DNA of 64,000 bases from Nocardia africana NBRC 100379. GTDB taxonomy: Bacteria > Actinomycetota > Actinomycetes > Mycobacteriales > Mycobacteriaceae. Made by a program: the position numbers and the translations under genes. Positions within the stretch are counted from its first letter, which is position 1, and each line of letters starts with the position of its first letter. The DNA lies in the NCBI RefSeq assembly GCF_001612635.1, contig NZ_BDAV01000008.1:62001-126000 (forward strand), read 5' to 3'. Positions 17,841-26,140 of this stretch are shown in pieces. The notes under the pieces are model-generated. The model saw nothing but the letters and a program-made list of their open reading frames with translations. It made no database searches and was not told where the DNA came from.

Positions 17841-18442
17841 AGACCACGCAGTGCCCGGCACGCGGCCTCGACCATCTCCTCGGCGGTCACCTCGATGGCG
17901 CCGTCGAGCCAGGCGGTGACCAGTTCGGCCATACCGCCGATGAACAGCAGACCGGAGGTTTCGTCGGCGGTCCGGCTGCGACCGGAATCGCCGAGCCAAG
18001 TTCGTACTTCGAGGGCCGACTCGTGCGCCAGATGCCGGAGCAATTCCGTGCGCCGCCGCCGCAAGTGCGGAAACGCCACCGACTCGACGATCGCGACCCG
18101 GCCCTTGCGCGGATCTTCGACGAGCAGCCGCACGAACGCGCCGATCGAGGCTCGCATGCGCGCTTCCGGATCGTCGCCGGCGGCGTCGGCGGCGCTGCGG
18201 CTGTTGTCCTCGATTTCGACGGCGATCTGGTTCAGCACGGCCTCGAGCAGGGCGTCGAGTCCGCTGAAACTCTCGTAGAAGTAGCGCTCGCTGAGCCCGG
18301 CCTCGGCACAGACCGCCGTCATCGTCGTCCGAGTCCCCGCCTCGGCCCACACCGTGAGCCCCGCGTTCAGCAAGCGCGACCGGCGTTCGGTGGCCCGTTC
18401 GGCGGCGGTCGCTCCGCGATAGACCCCTGATTGCACGGCCAT
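17831..18442 (-). CDS. TetR family transcriptional regulator
   Basis: This is a 203-residue regulator starting at ATG 18442 (MAVQSGVYRG); an upstream in-frame start at 18475 is less likely because it falls in the operator. The helix-turn-helix occupies about 20-65 (TTMTAVCAEAGLSERYFYESF). It is divergent from the P450 at 18542, separated by 99 bases with an inverted repeat, and probably represses it. Ligand unknown. Confidence 0.91.
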   Translation of the reverse strand: MAVQSGVYRGATAAERATERRSRLLNAGLTVWAEAGTRTTMTAVCAEAGLSERYFYESFSGLDALLEAVLNQIAVEIEDNSRSAADAAGDDPEARMRASIGAFVRLLVEDPRKGRVAIVESVAFPHLRRRRTELLRHLAHESALEVRTWLGDSGRSRTADETSGLLFIGGMAELVTAWLDGAIEVTAEEMVEAACRALRGLYR

Positions 18443-18470
18443 GGCCCCAGCATGCCACAGCGAGTTCCTC

Positions 18471-18482
18471 GTCAAGGTTGAC
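18471..18482. promoter_or_regulatory. Inverted repeat GTCAA-GG-TTGAC in the tetR / P450 gap
   Basis: GTCAA (18471-18475) and TTGAC (18478-18482) are perfect inverted arms around GG. The right arm also looks like a -35 element TTGACA pointing toward the P450. Position between divergent genes makes it a candidate TetR operator covering the P450 promoter. Confidence 0.5.
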
Positions 18483-18541
18483 AGGACGTCCTTCCTGAAT
18501 CAGGCTGTGACGTGAGCGGCATCACAGAGACGAGGTGTGCG

Positions 18542-19885
18542 ATGACGGCGGACGCCCTGCGGACCAGGCCCATTCCGACGCAGCGGCGGGAGGACCGCGG
18601 CTACCCCGTACTCGGGCAATTGCTGCACTACGCCCAGGACCCGCTGGCGCTGTTCCAGCGGGAATGGGATCACTACGGGCCGGTCGCGCCGATGTACTCC
18701 CTCGGCCGGACCGCGGCCCTGCTGCTCGGCCCCGACGCGTGCGGCGAGGCACTGCTGAACAAGGACGGCGCTCTGGCCAACGAACCGGCCTGGTCGCGGC
18801 TGGTCGGCCCGTTCTTCCACGGCGGGCTCATGCTCATCGATTTCGACGAGCACAAGCGGCATCGGCGGATCATGCAGCAGGCGTTCACCCGTCCCCGCCT
18901 GCAGGCCTACACCGAGCGGCTGCATCCGGCGATCGAACAGGGTGTCGCGCACTGGGGCGAGAGCGAATCGTTCCCGGCGTACTGGAAACTCAAGCAGCTC
19001 ACCCTCGATATCGCCGCCGATCTGTTCATGGGCGGCGCGGCGGATACCTCACCGGCCGAGATGGACCGGATCAACAAGGCGTTCATCGCGTGTGTGCAGG
19101 CCGCGGCCGGAATCGTGCGCGGCAACGTGCCGTTCACCCGCTGGGGTAAGGCCTATCGCGGCCGGCGGGTGCTCGAGAATTTTCTGCGTCACTATCTGCC
19201 GGCGAAACGCGCCGAGCAGACCGACGACATTTTCTCGGTGCTGTGCCATATCGAAGACGAGGACGGCGCTCGGTTCAGCGACGACGACGTGGTCAACCAC
19301 ATGATCTTCTTGATGATGGCCGCCCACGACACCTCCACCATCACCACCTCCACGATCCTGCAGTATCTCGGGCAGCACCCGCAGTGGCAGGAGCGTTGCC
19401 GCAGTGAGGCATCGGCGCTGGGCCCCGCACCGTCGATGGCCGAACTCGAGCGACTGGAGTGCATCGATCTGGTCATGCGCGAGGCGCTGCGCCTGCGCGC
19501 CCCGGTTCCGGTCCTGGTCCGCTACGCGGTGAAAGACACTGTGATCCAAGGGGTTCGGATCCCGGCCGATACCGATGTGGTCATCGGACTGCAGTTCTCC
19601 CATCTGATGCCGCAGTACTGGACCGACCCGCATACCTTCGATCCCGGCCGCTTCGGCCCCGAACGCCGCGAGGACAAATCCCATCGCTTCGCGTGGGAGC
19701 CCTTCGGCGGCGGCGCGCACAAATGCATCGGCATGCATTTCGGTGGGCTGGAAGTGAAGTCGATCATGCATCGCCTCTTGCGCGACTACCACTGGCGGGT
19801 CGACCCCGCCTACGTCGCGCCCCTGGACTACCACTCCCTGCCCTACCCCAAGGACGGCCTGCCCATCACCTTCGTCCGCAACTGA
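18542..19885 (+). CDS. Cytochrome P450
   Basis: This is a 447-residue soluble P450. The I-helix oxygen motif is AAHDTS (260-265), the K-helix ExxR is E314-R317 and the heme loop is FGGGAHKCIG with C395 as heme ligand. ATG 18542 is preferred over the upstream in-frame ATG 18512. No ferredoxin gene adjoins it. Divergence from a TetR gene and convergence with a FadE34-like enzyme suggest a lipid or sterol substrate (inference). Confidence 0.94.
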   Translation: MTADALRTRPIPTQRREDRGYPVLGQLLHYAQDPLALFQREWDHYGPVAPMYSLGRTAALLLGPDACGEALLNKDGALANEPAWSRLVGPFFHGGLMLIDFDEHKRHRRIMQQAFTRPRLQAYTERLHPAIEQGVAHWGESESFPAYWKLKQLTLDIAADLFMGGAADTSPAEMDRINKAFIACVQAAAGIVRGNVPFTRWGKAYRGRRVLENFLRHYLPAKRAEQTDDIFSVLCHIEDEDGARFSDDDVVNHMIFLMMAAHDTSTITTSTILQYLGQHPQWQERCRSEASALGPAPSMAELERLECIDLVMREALRLRAPVPVLVRYAVKDTVIQGVRIPADTDVVIGLQFSHLMPQYWTDPHTFDPGRFGPERREDKSHRFAWEPFGGGAHKCIGMHFGGLEVKSIMHRLLRDYHWRVDPAYVAPLDYHSLPYPKDGLPITFVRN

Positions 19886-19895
19886 GCGCGCCCCG

Positions 19896-22097
19896 CTATG
19901 TTCGCGGCAAGCCCATGACCAGGGTGGCGATGGTGTTGAGCTGGATTTCCAGGGTTCCGCCGCCGATCACCCAGCTCGGGATGTCGAGTTCGTGGAGGAC
20001 GACCTCGCAATCCTTCTCGTTCAGCGCCGCGGCCGGCCCGACGAGTTCGAGGGCGGCGGCCGCGGCGTCGGTGTGCAGCATGGACGCCGCGGCCTTGGAG
20101 ATACTGGTGGCCGGGCCGATTCCGTGACCGTCGAGCCGACGGATGGTTTCGCGCAGGTTCATCGCCGAGATGGCGGCTCCGCGCGCGCTGATCCGTCCCA
20201 GCACACGTAGGGCGTTGTCGCGACTGCCCGCGTATTCCGCGCGCTCGATGATGCCGACGATGCGGGAGTTGTGCCCGGGGTCGCGGACGCCGCCGATGAA
20301 AAGTCGTTCCTGGGCAAGGGTTTCCAGCGTCAGCGCCCAGCCCTGCCCGACCTCGCCGAGGACCATGTCGCCGGGGACGAAGGCGTCGTCGAAGAACACC
20401 TCGTTGAATTCGGCGTGACCGCTGGACTGGGTGATCGGGCGGACCGTCACACCCGCGCCGTGCATATCGACCAGGAACATGGTCAGGCCGCGGTGGCGTT
20501 CGGCCTCGGGATCGGTGCGGGCCAGCAGCAATCCCCAGTCGCAGCGATGCGCCAGTGTGGTCCAGATCTTCTGCCCGTTGAGCCGCCACCCGTCGCCGTC
20601 CTTGGTGGCGCGCAGGCTCAGCGACGCCACATCCGAGCCCGCCTCCGGTTCGCTCATCAGCTGGCACCAGATCTCCTCGCCGCGCAGCGCGGGCGGGGCC
20701 AGCCGGGCGAGCTGTTCGGGGGTGCCGCGTTGCAGCACGATCGGCACCACCCACTGGCCGATTCCCATGGAGGGCTGGGCGATTCCGTGCTTGTCGTATT
20801 CGTCCTGCAGGATCAGCTGTTCCAGCGGACCGGCCGCGATCCCCCATGGTTTCGGCATCGGCGGCGACACCAGGCCGGAGTCGGCGAGCAGAGTGCGCCG
20901 GGGGCCGGTGTTGGTGGCGTCGTGGTCACCGATCTTGCCGGGATTCGGATTGTCCAGGGCGGCGGCTCGATCCAGAATCTCCGAAACCCATGTGCGGAAG
21001 GAGGAATCGGTTTCCGGCAGCGGTACGGCGAACGTGCGCGGACCGCCGAGCGCGACCTCACCGAGACGGCGTTCCCAGCTCTCCACGCAACCGCCGAGAC
21101 CGGCCAGCGACATCGCCCGCCGCCAGTACAGGTGCAGATCGTGCTCCCACGTGAAACCGATCGCGCCGTGCAGGCACAGACATTCCACGGCCGCGTGCAC
21201 GGCACTGCCGAGCGTGGTGAGCGCGGCGCCGGCCGCGGCGTGCGTGCGCTGCGCCGGGTCGTCGGCGAGTCCGCGCACCGCGTCCCAGGCCGCCGCGGTG
21301 GCGAGTTCACTGGTGATCAACAGGTGCGCGGCGCGGTGCTGCACGGCCTGAAAGGAGCCGATGGGACGGCCGAATTGCTTGCGCGCCTTGATGTATCCGG
21401 TGGCCGTGTCCGAACACCAGCGGATCACCCCGGCTGCTTCGGCGGCCATGAACGCGGTGGCGACCGCCTCGGCATAGCCGGTGTCGATGCCGGTGAGCTC
21501 GATTCCGGCGACATCGCGCAAGCGGACGACGGCGAGGTCCCGGCCGAGGTCCGATCCGGCGCACGCCTCGATCCGCACACCCGGGGCGTTACGGTCCACC
21601 AGGAACCAGCGGGTCCGGTCGCCGTCGGCCGCGGCCACCAGGAGCACGTCGGCCGCGGCGGCGCCCAGGACCGGGCCGGTCACACCGCTCGCGCCGCCGT
21701 CGGCGAACCGCACCCGGTGTCCGGAATCCACGGTCGCCCCGGTCCCGCCCTCGGCGAAACGCCGCAACGTATCGCTCACCGCCGCATCGGGTTTCGCCGA
21801 CGCGACGACGGCGCTGGTGATCACCGAGGGCAGTAGCGGGCCGGGCAGCAGCGCCCGCCCGGCTTCGGCGAGCACCACCGCGATCTCGTCCAGGGTTCCG
21901 CCCTGTCCGCCCACCTCGTCCGGCAGATGCACACCGGGCAGCCCCAGCGCGACCAGATCGGCCCAGAAGGCGGGCCGTTCGCCGGCGGCGAGGCGATCGG
22001 TGTGCTTGCGGGTGTATTCGCGGGTGTGGTGGCGGTCGGCGAATCCGCTGACGGCCTGCGCCAGCGCCGCCTGATCCGCGGTCAGAGCCAGGGGCAC
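19896..22097 (-). CDS. Fused two-domain acyl-CoA dehydrogenase (FadE34-like)
   Basis: At 733 residues this is twice the usual length and consists of two acyl-CoA dehydrogenase domains (about 1-360 and 375-733) joined by a Pro-rich linker. The first half is degenerate; the second has the clear signatures CQLMSEPEAGSD, NGQKIWTT and GGGTLEIQLNTIA. This architecture matches mycobacterial FadE34, which acts on CoA thioesters of steroid side chains, normally the role of an alpha2beta2 pair. The steroid substrate is inference. The gene is convergent with the P450 (10-base gap). Confidence 0.9.
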   Translation of the reverse strand: MPLALTADQAALAQAVSGFADRHHTREYTRKHTDRLAAGERPAFWADLVALGLPGVHLPDEVGGQGGTLDEIAVVLAEAGRALLPGPLLPSVITSAVVASAKPDAAVSDTLRRFAEGGTGATVDSGHRVRFADGGASGVTGPVLGAAAADVLLVAAADGDRTRWFLVDRNAPGVRIEACAGSDLGRDLAVVRLRDVAGIELTGIDTGYAEAVATAFMAAEAAGVIRWCSDTATGYIKARKQFGRPIGSFQAVQHRAAHLLITSELATAAAWDAVRGLADDPAQRTHAAAGAALTTLGSAVHAAVECLCLHGAIGFTWEHDLHLYWRRAMSLAGLGGCVESWERRLGEVALGGPRTFAVPLPETDSSFRTWVSEILDRAAALDNPNPGKIGDHDATNTGPRRTLLADSGLVSPPMPKPWGIAAGPLEQLILQDEYDKHGIAQPSMGIGQWVVPIVLQRGTPEQLARLAPPALRGEEIWCQLMSEPEAGSDVASLSLRATKDGDGWRLNGQKIWTTLAHRCDWGLLLARTDPEAERHRGLTMFLVDMHGAGVTVRPITQSSGHAEFNEVFFDDAFVPGDMVLGEVGQGWALTLETLAQERLFIGGVRDPGHNSRIVGIIERAEYAGSRDNALRVLGRISARGAAISAMNLRETIRRLDGHGIGPATSISKAAASMLHTDAAAAALELVGPAAALNEKDCEVVLHELDIPSWVIGGGTLEIQLNTIATLVMGLPRT

Positions 22098-22183
22098 GAT
22101 CTCACTCCGCTCGGCGTCGATACGGTCCGGGCTCCCGCCCGCACACCCCGATTAGAACAGGTTGCAGCGTGTTGCGGGGCTGT

Positions 22184-22693
22184 TCACCGCGACGACGTGG
22201 CGCCCTGCGTCGCGGCGCGCGCGTGGGCGGGCCGCGTCGCCACCCCGTGCCAGGCCGAACCCGCCCCGGATTCACCGATGCGGTAGATCTGCACGGTCGC
22301 GGCGACGCTCGCCGCGATCGCGACGACCGCCACCGCGCCGACCAGCGGGCGGGAGAGCCCGCGCTCACGGCTCTCCCGCACATGAACCACGGCGATCAGG
22401 GCGGCCGCGACGACCGACGCGACGGCGAAGTAGAGGAATGTGTCGCCGAGGTGGGTGTGGGTGCGCAGATCGGGATTGGCACCGACCCGGCGCTCGAGCC
22501 ATTCACCGGCATCGGTGGTGATCGGAGTCAGGACGACGACCACCACTGCCAGCGCGAGGTTCAGCCATACGAACCGCCGGCGCGCCGCCGGCCACAGCGC
22601 ACACGCGATGGTGAGCACGGCGGTCAACGGCACCAGGACCACCACGAAATGGACCAGCAGAATATGAGCGGGCAGCCCATTGAGAGTCGACAT
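22184..22693 (-). CDS. DUF2231-like membrane protein
   Basis: This is a 169-residue integral membrane protein with four predicted helices. ATG 22693 gives MSTLNGLPAHILLVHFVVVL, the typical DUF2231 start with a conserved His facing the membrane; the longer frame adds basic shadow sequence. The His-rich loop THTHLGDTFLYF is also typical. Some family members are suspected heme or redox proteins, but no function is known. Confidence 0.82.
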   Translation of the reverse strand: MSTLNGLPAHILLVHFVVVLVPLTAVLTIACALWPAARRRFVWLNLALAVVVVVLTPITTDAGEWLERRVGANPDLRTHTHLGDTFLYFAVASVVAAALIAVVHVRESRERGLSRPLVGAVAVVAIAASVAATVQIYRIGESGAGSAWHGVATRPAHARAATQGATSSR

Positions 22694-22934
22694 CGAAGGA
22701 CTTTCTGTCGGACGGACGAACGCGCGCCAGCCTTCCACGACCACGCTGTGAAACCGCTGAGCGGCGACGACCGTCCGATCACGCCTCGACGGCCCGGGCG
22801 TATTCCTCGTCGGCGAGGGGCTGTCGTCACCGCTGTCTCTAGCGAGGAAGACACACAAACCCGTTCGTTCGGCGGGGTCCTAGACTGGCCTCGGCGATGT
22901 CGGTGCCGCATGGTCGGCGGTTGAAGTAGGAGCT

Positions 22935-23585
22935 GTGGTGATCCGAGCCGTTGTGTTCGATGTCGGCGAGACTCTTGTGGACGAGACCCGGGAGTATGGC
23001 ACCTGGGCGGACTGGCTGGGCGTTCCTCGGCATACGTTCGTCTCGGTTTTCGGCGCAGTCATCGCCCAGGGACTCGACTATCGCGAGACCTTCCAGGTTT
23101 TCAAGCCGGGGTTCGATCTGGATCGGGAGCGCCAGGCGCGCGTGGACGCGGGCAAGCCGGAGTGGTTCGGTGAGGATGACCTCTACCCGGATGTGCGCCC
23201 CGCTCTGTCCGAACTCCGTGAGATGGGCATCTGGGTCGGCATCGTCGGCAACCAGACCGTGCGTGCTGGAGGTCTTCTGCGCGGTCTCGACTTGCCGACG
23301 GACTTCATAGCGACCTCGGACGACTGGGGCCTGTCAAAGCCCGATGTCGCGTTCTTCGAGAAGGTTGTCGAGGTCGCCGGATGCCCAGCCGAAGAGATCA
23401 TCTACGTCGGCGACCGTATCGACAACGACATCACCCCAGCGGTCAAGGTGGGGATGCGAGCCGCCTATATCCAGCGCGGCCCGTGGGGCTGGATTCACCG
23501 AGACCGGCAGGACGTCAAGGAACTCGCGGACTGGCGAATTCACAGCCTGTCCGAGCTTCCCCGCATCGTGAACGCTGAGCGTTAA
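22935..23585 (+). CDS. HAD-superfamily hydrolase
   Basis: This is a 216-residue haloacid dehalogenase-like phosphatase. Motif I is VVFDVGETLVDE, with nucleophile D9 but Gly instead of the second Asp found in most phosphatases. Motif II is IVGNQ, motif III the Lys in LSKPD, and motif IV VGDRIDND. Two in-frame GTG starts (22935, 22938) follow a GTAGGAG site. Its stop overlaps the convergent regulator gene by 4 bases. Substrate unknown. Confidence 0.88.
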   Translation: MVIRAVVFDVGETLVDETREYGTWADWLGVPRHTFVSVFGAVIAQGLDYRETFQVFKPGFDLDRERQARVDAGKPEWFGEDDLYPDVRPALSELREMGIWVGIVGNQTVRAGGLLRGLDLPTDFIATSDDWGLSKPDVAFFEKVVEVAGCPAEEIIYVGDRIDNDITPAVKVGMRAAYIQRGPWGWIHRDRQDVKELADWRIHSLSELPRIVNAER

Positions 23586-24856
23586 CCAGATAGGGAGTTG
23601 ACGGTTGTATGCCAGTCGTACAACCGTTCATCCAATGCCCGGACCTCGGGGATCGAGTCCCACCTTCGCAGGTCCTGCCGCACTGCCTTGACTCGATCCA
23701 AAGCCGTTGCATACCAGTACTTTCCGATACCGTCCAAGGCTTCATCGAGGAAGTGGCACGCCTGCTCGGGAAGCTTGTCCAACACGCACGCGGCAGCAGC
23801 ATCGGCGAGGTACACCGATCGCTGTTTCACTGATTCGGCGGGAAGTTCGTCGAGAACTTGCCGCAGCGTCTCCAATGCCTGACGGCCTTCCCCTGCCGAT
23901 ATCAGGGTGTTGGCCTTGAAACCTGCGAGCCGGGTCGGCGAAAACCAGTCCAGCCACTCGGGGGACGGCATCTCATGCGAATCGTGTTGGGCGTAGGACT
24001 GTTCGGCATGCCGGATCAGTTTGAGAGCCTGTCGGGTGTCGCCGAACCGCGTCTCGACTTCGGCCTCGACCGCATCGAGCCACGCCATCAGTTCGTGGTT
24101 TCCGTTCCCGCGGCGCGCGAATGCGCGAGCCGCCCGGATTCGCTCCCGCGCTTCCTCGGCTCGCTTCACGTCGCCGGAGAACGCTGGAATGAACGCCATG
24201 TGCGCGAGCACTGCACAGCCCAGCAAGGCATCAGCCGCTTCATGGGCGGCCTGAAGCGCGAGGACGAAACTGGCCTGCGCCTCCTCGGGTTGCTGAAGGT
24301 CGAAGAACTCGAGGCGACCGGCAAGCAACGCCGATTCCGAGACCGCTCGTGCGAGGCGCGCCACCGCGCGTACGTCGATTTGGGGAATGAGATCCGCCCC
24401 CAACCGGGCATGATCGGATACGGACCGTTGCAGTTGCTTTGCTGGTAGTGACCAGTACATCCCGCGATGAGCGACCGTGATCGCCATGTAGTCCTTGGCG
24501 ACACTCGCCGATAGTTCCGTGCCACCCATGACACGCCGATACCGCGTCTTTCGCTGGATTCCATTGGCGCCTAGCACTTCCCGGGTGCTGCGCCCTTCGG
24601 ATTCGTTCGGCCATGGTGGCGTGAACCCGAGTTCCGTCACGGGACGTTCGAACAGCGCCTCGAGCGCGGCGGCATGCTCCGGATGCGGCCATGGCGGGTC
24701 GGCGGATTCCCAGCGCCGCACGGTGCGGGCAGCCACCTCGATGCGCAGCCCGATCACCCGCGCAACCTCCGTCAACGCGTCGGCCAGTGCCGCTTGCGAT
24801 CGGTACCCCAGCGCCTGACGGGCCGCGCGCAGCGCGGCATTCCCATTGTTTGCCAT
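23582..24856 (-). CDS. HTH regulator with TPR-like repeats
   Basis: This is a 424-residue protein with an N-terminal XRE-type helix-turn-helix (about 8-75, GYRSQAALADAL and ARTVRRWES) followed by all-alpha repeats rich in Ala/Leu/Glu (about 130-420) that look like TPR units. Such architecture is common in actinomycete regulators that bind peptides or partner proteins. It may control the divergent small-gene group starting at 25040 across a 183-base gap (inference). Confidence 0.85.
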   Translation of the reverse strand: MANNGNAALRAARQALGYRSQAALADALTEVARVIGLRIEVAARTVRRWESADPPWPHPEHAAALEALFERPVTELGFTPPWPNESEGRSTREVLGANGIQRKTRYRRVMGGTELSASVAKDYMAITVAHRGMYWSLPAKQLQRSVSDHARLGADLIPQIDVRAVARLARAVSESALLAGRLEFFDLQQPEEAQASFVLALQAAHEAADALLGCAVLAHMAFIPAFSGDVKRAEEARERIRAARAFARRGNGNHELMAWLDAVEAEVETRFGDTRQALKLIRHAEQSYAQHDSHEMPSPEWLDWFSPTRLAGFKANTLISAGEGRQALETLRQVLDELPAESVKQRSVYLADAAAACVLDKLPEQACHFLDEALDGIGKYWYATALDRVKAVRQDLRRWDSIPEVRALDERLYDWHTTVNSLSG

Positions 24857-25039
24857 GCCTGTGAGACTAGTCCTCTATCGGGACATTTGCAGAGTGTATT
24901 CGTTCCAATGGCCTCCATATGTCCTCTCACTTGTCCTTCTTATGGCCATCTGCTTCGGTCATCGTGGGTCACAGCGCCGGATAATCTTTTACTCAGCGGC
25001 GCGAACCACGACAGTTCGTAAGCCGACGGAGGTGGCCCG
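24857..25039. promoter_or_regulatory. AT-richer divergent promoter region
   Basis: These 183 bases separate the HTH/TPR gene from the small-gene group and are less GC-rich than the surroundings. ATGGCC occurs three times and TGTCC twice, on a roughly 20-30 base rhythm, which could be regulator half-sites. CGGAGG at 25025-25030 is the ribosome site of the 25040 gene. Confidence 0.4.
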
Positions 25040-25231
25040 ATGATGAACACCCTCGAAGCTGATGTTCTCGCGCTCTTGGCACCTGGCGGGACGCTCACCG
25101 CCGACACGATCGCCCGCAACCTGGGGGTACCGAAGCACCGTGTAATGCGCGCGCTGCACACATTGCGCGACAACGGCCACACCTTCCAGAACCAGCGAGC
25201 GGCGTGGCAGGTATTGGCCGGAAAGCGATGA
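25040..25231 (+). CDS. Small winged-helix-like protein
   Basis: This is a 63-residue protein, essentially one helix-turn-helix: ADTIARNLGVPKHRVMRALH is the helix pair and TFQNQRAAWQVL looks like the wing. It follows a good CGGAGG site. Its stop overlaps the next start (ATGA). It could act with the larger HTH/TPR regulator upstream; no specific family recognised. Confidence 0.72.
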   Translation: MMNTLEADVLALLAPGGTLTADTIARNLGVPKHRVMRALHTLRDNGHTFQNQRAAWQVLAGKR

Positions 25232-25446
25232 AGCCCGGCGGCCGGTCACCGCGACCAGAGGAACCAGACATTCATCTCGAGGTCCAATTCGACAGCGTAC
25301 GTCTGCATTTCGTTGCCTGCCTGACGGCCGCGATGGTGTTCATCTGCGACGTGAACGCCCGCCGGCCCGGCACGGTCACCGTGACCTCCGGGCGCTACGG
25401 GGCGGGTCCTCGCCTCCCCTGCGAACGCCTCTATCTGCTGCCCTGA
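25228..25446 (+). CDS. Hypothetical protein, 72 residues
   Basis: It starts at ATG 25228, inside the stop region of the preceding gene (ATGA overlap). The sequence has a charged N-terminus and a central LHFVACLTAAMVFICDV stretch that is hydrophobic enough for a buried strand or weak membrane segment. No family recognised; kept because of the coupling and normal codon use. Confidence 0.55.
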   Translation: MKPGGRSPRPEEPDIHLEVQFDSVRLHFVACLTAAMVFICDVNARRPGTVTVTSGRYGAGPRLPCERLYLLP

Positions 25447-25535
25447 TCCGGACCGACCGCCACACCATCCGCAAATGCCGGTTTACGCCGCGGACCGCGA
25501 CGGCGTGGATCAACGATCACCCGAAACGACAAGAC

Positions 25536-25709
25536 ATGACCAATCCAAACGCAGAACAAATTTCGCAATATATGAAGCTGGGAGGCTTTGGCGTGCTGAT
25601 TCGGCAAATTTCAGAGCGAGAATCCTTACATCGCACCAAGTTGCGGGCCGCATCCGCCCTCGTTTGCCTGTCATCGGAGGCATCCGGTGAGCCCGGGCAT
25701 CGGAGGTGA
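25536..25709 (+). CDS. Possible 57-residue protein in a low-GC pocket
   Basis: ATG 25536 opens 57 codons beginning MTNPNAEQISQYMKLGGFG. The pocket 25520-25650 is clearly less GC-rich than the rest of the window. No good ribosome site precedes the ATG, and the end overlaps the leader of the next gene. It may be a real small gene, a relic, or non-coding leader. Confidence 0.3.
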   Translation: MTNPNAEQISQYMKLGGFGVLIRQISERESLHRTKLRAASALVCLSSEASGEPGHRR

Positions 25710-25713
25710 TGGC

Positions 25714-25944
25714 GTGACCGTCACCAACGACGACGACTGGTGCGACTGGTGCGCGCTCGAGATCCGTGGCGTACCACTGCGCGTGGATGGCCGGGTTTTC
25801 TGCAGCGAAACGTGCCTCAGCGCGTATCACGCGGGTTCGAAGTCGCGCTCGCTGATCGAGCTGCCTCAGCGCCCCGGCATCGATGCGGACCCCAAGGCCA
25901 CAGAGAAGTTGGGGCGGTTGGAAACCGAGGGGCCTCCGCGATGA
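25714..25944 (+). CDS. Small treble-clef / zinc-finger protein
   Basis: This is a 76-residue protein starting at GTG 25714, 7 bases after GGAGG. It has a four-Cys metal site, WCDWCALEI (CxxC) and FCSETCLSAYH (CxxxC), as in TRASH/MYM-type treble-clef fingers. Upstream GTG 25687 would add ten residues but lacks a ribosome site. It overlaps the next gene by 4 bases. Confidence 0.7.
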   Translation: MTVTNDDDWCDWCALEIRGVPLRVDGRVFCSETCLSAYHAGSKSRSLIELPQRPGIDADPKATEKLGRLETEGPPR

Positions 25945-26096
25945 TCGACGAGCTTCCACGCCGCAGGCCCGGTGAGTCCGGGTTCGTTCGCTACCCGACC
26001 ACGCTGCCGTGTGCGGCGCTGCTGATCCGCGTCGCCCAGGGGCTCGATGAGTGGAGTGACCGCGACCGCCTTGAATCCGGGCCGGAGGAGCCGTAG
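25941..26096 (+). CDS. Hypothetical protein, 51 residues
   Basis: ATG 25941 overlaps the previous stop (ATGA). The peptide, beginning MIDELPRRRPGESG, is charged at both ends with a short ALLIRVAQGL helix. No family recognised. Coupling to the zinc-finger gene is the main support. Confidence 0.5.
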   Translation: MIDELPRRRPGESGFVRYPTTLPCAALLIRVAQGLDEWSDRDRLESGPEEP

Positions 26097-26140
26097 CGCC
26101 GCGCGCCATTCTGTGCACGTTCTCAGTTCTGGAAGGTTCG

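Noticed and set aside
25475..25690. 71-residue plus-strand ORF
   Set aside because: No ribosome site, no protein-like composition, and it overlaps better-supported small ORFs.
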